From Chloroflexota bacterium (lineage in GTDB: Bacteria > Chloroflexota > Dehalococcoidia > Lucifugimonadales > Lucifugimonadaceae): a stretch of 5,660 bases of DNA. Under the pieces are notes generated by a model that was not told the DNA's origin, made no database searches, and saw nothing but the letters and a program-made list of their open reading frames with translations. Positions 5,304-5,660 of the stretch are shown here, in pieces. Position 1 is the stretch's first letter, and every line of letters starts with the position of its first letter. Made by a program: the position numbers and the translations under genes. The stretch lies in contig JACPRT010000214.1 of assembly GCA_016189845.1 (NCBI GenBank), forward strand, positions 1 to 5,660. The letters run 5' to 3'.

Positions 5304-5660
5304 TCAACCGGCCGGTGCGGGGCTCGGATTGCCCGGCCCCGAATCACCGAAATCCTGCGCAAGCCTGCGCCGCAGCCAGCCGAGCCGAGGCCGCGGTTGG
5401 CTCTCGCTTCGCGCTTCGTTGTTCCCGTTCCCGGTGGATGCCGCTGGCTCCCCAGCGGACTCGGCGCCGACCGAACCAGCGGCCCCTGCGGCGGTCTCGC
5501 CGCGCTGGCCGACGTTGCGAAGGCGCGGCGGGCGCAGCGGCTGCCGCCGATGCGGCGGGGGCTGCGGCGTCTGGGGCTGCGCTTCCGGCTTGGGCGGCGG
5601 CGCCTCATGGGCGATATCCTCGGTGCGGTCCGACGGGCCGCCGGGGCCCCGTCCCGCCCC
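5304..5660 (-). CDS. C-terminal tail of an unidentified Pro/Ala/Gln-rich protein, cut by the right edge
   Basis: The minus-strand frame ending in TGA at 5304-5306 stays open to the window edge (118 residues) and contains no ATG, GTG or TTG, so its start must lie beyond 5660. The product is low-complexity. It begins with an acidic patch (R-T-E-D-I-A-H-E-A, about 12-20), then Pro/Gln-rich sequence (21-41), a basic stretch (38-54), a Gly/Ala/Glu/Ser/Asn-rich linker (55-88), and a short possible helix G-W-L-R-R-R-L-A-Q-D-F (94-104). It has no Cys and only one Trp and one Phe, as expected for a disordered tail. The competing minus frame (5225-5608) is Arg-dominated and overlaps the propeller gene. 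The competing plus frame is rich in Cys and Trp. The gene would be convergent with the propeller gene, 22 bases apart. I cannot name it; a non-coding G+C-rich region is the main alternative. Confidence 0.5.
   Translation of the reverse strand, partial: GAGRGPGGPSDRTEDIAHEAPPPKPEAQPQTPQPPPHRRQPLRPPRLRNVGQRGETAAGAAGSVGAESAGEPAASTGNGNNEARSESQPRPRLGWLRRRLAQDFGDSGPGNPSPAPAG

Noticed and set aside
5318..5341. Possible terminator hairpin: CGGGGC and GCCCCG arms (6 bp) with a 12-base loop
   Set aside because: The stem is short, the loop is large and no T-run follows on either strand. It also lies inside the proposed minus-strand frame. The same objections apply to the arms ACCGGC (5281-5286) and GCCGGT (5311-5316).
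5225..5608. Minus-strand frame starting with a run of Arg and Ser residues
   Set aside because: It has an Arg-dominated composition typical of a shifted frame in G+C-rich DNA, and it overlaps 57 bases of the propeller gene. The neighbouring minus frame ending at 5304 looks more protein-like.
1..5660. Search for CRISPR repeats, tRNA or rRNA genes, transposases, phage genes and toxin-antitoxin pairs
   Set aside because: I saw no spaced direct repeats, cloverleaf-like sequence, transposase motifs or small paired reading frames with family motifs on either strand.

Overview
The window is ordinary-looking, gene-dense, high-GC bacterial chromosome (roughly 60-65% G+C by eye, richer at the right edge). 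It holds four complete genes and two genes cut by the window edges. I see no tRNA, rRNA, CRISPR array, insertion sequence or phage gene. Taxonomy cannot be fixed from sequence alone. A LimB-like flavin monooxygenase next to an M20 amidohydrolase and an SDR dehydrogenase, with frequent GTG starts and a TolB-like lipoprotein, would fit an uncultivated high-GC lineage such as SAR202/Dehalococcoidia-type Chloroflexota. An actinobacterial or alphaproteobacterial source is not excluded.

Layout from left to right. (1) Bases 1-747, plus strand: the C-terminal part of an extended short-chain dehydrogenase of the NAD-dependent epimerase/dehydratase type, truncated by the left edge. (2) Bases 752-3301, minus strand: a two-gene operon. 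A luciferase-like (LLM class) flavin monooxygenase comes first and an M20 metallo-amidohydrolase follows after a 9-base gap, with its Shine-Dalgarno overlapping the upstream stop codon. (3) Bases 3302-3521: a divergent intergenic region. It carries a good sigma70-like promoter for the minus-strand operon, a 7-bp inverted repeat just downstream of the predicted transcription start, and the ribosome binding site of the rightward gene. (4) Bases 3522-5281, plus strand: a six-helix membrane protein of unknown family followed by a predicted lipoprotein made almost entirely of seven TolB/PD40 beta-propeller repeats. A perfect 22-base palindrome lies near their junction. (5) Bases 5304-5660, minus strand: an open frame without a start codon, probably the disordered C-terminal tail of a protein that begins beyond the right edge.

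The minus-strand pair reads as a catabolic module. A reduced-flavin monooxygenase would activate an organic substrate, and a cytoplasmic M20 enzyme would cleave an amide or peptide-like bond in the substrate or product. The adjacent dehydrogenase is convergent with them, so it shares a neighbourhood but not a transcript. The plus-strand pair suggests a membrane protein with a surface or periplasmic beta-propeller partner of unknown role. I do not see strong evidence for a wholly new system. The items most worth checking are the palindrome at the membrane-protein/propeller junction, the operator-like repeat in front of the monooxygenase operon, and the unrecognised membrane protein-propeller pair.
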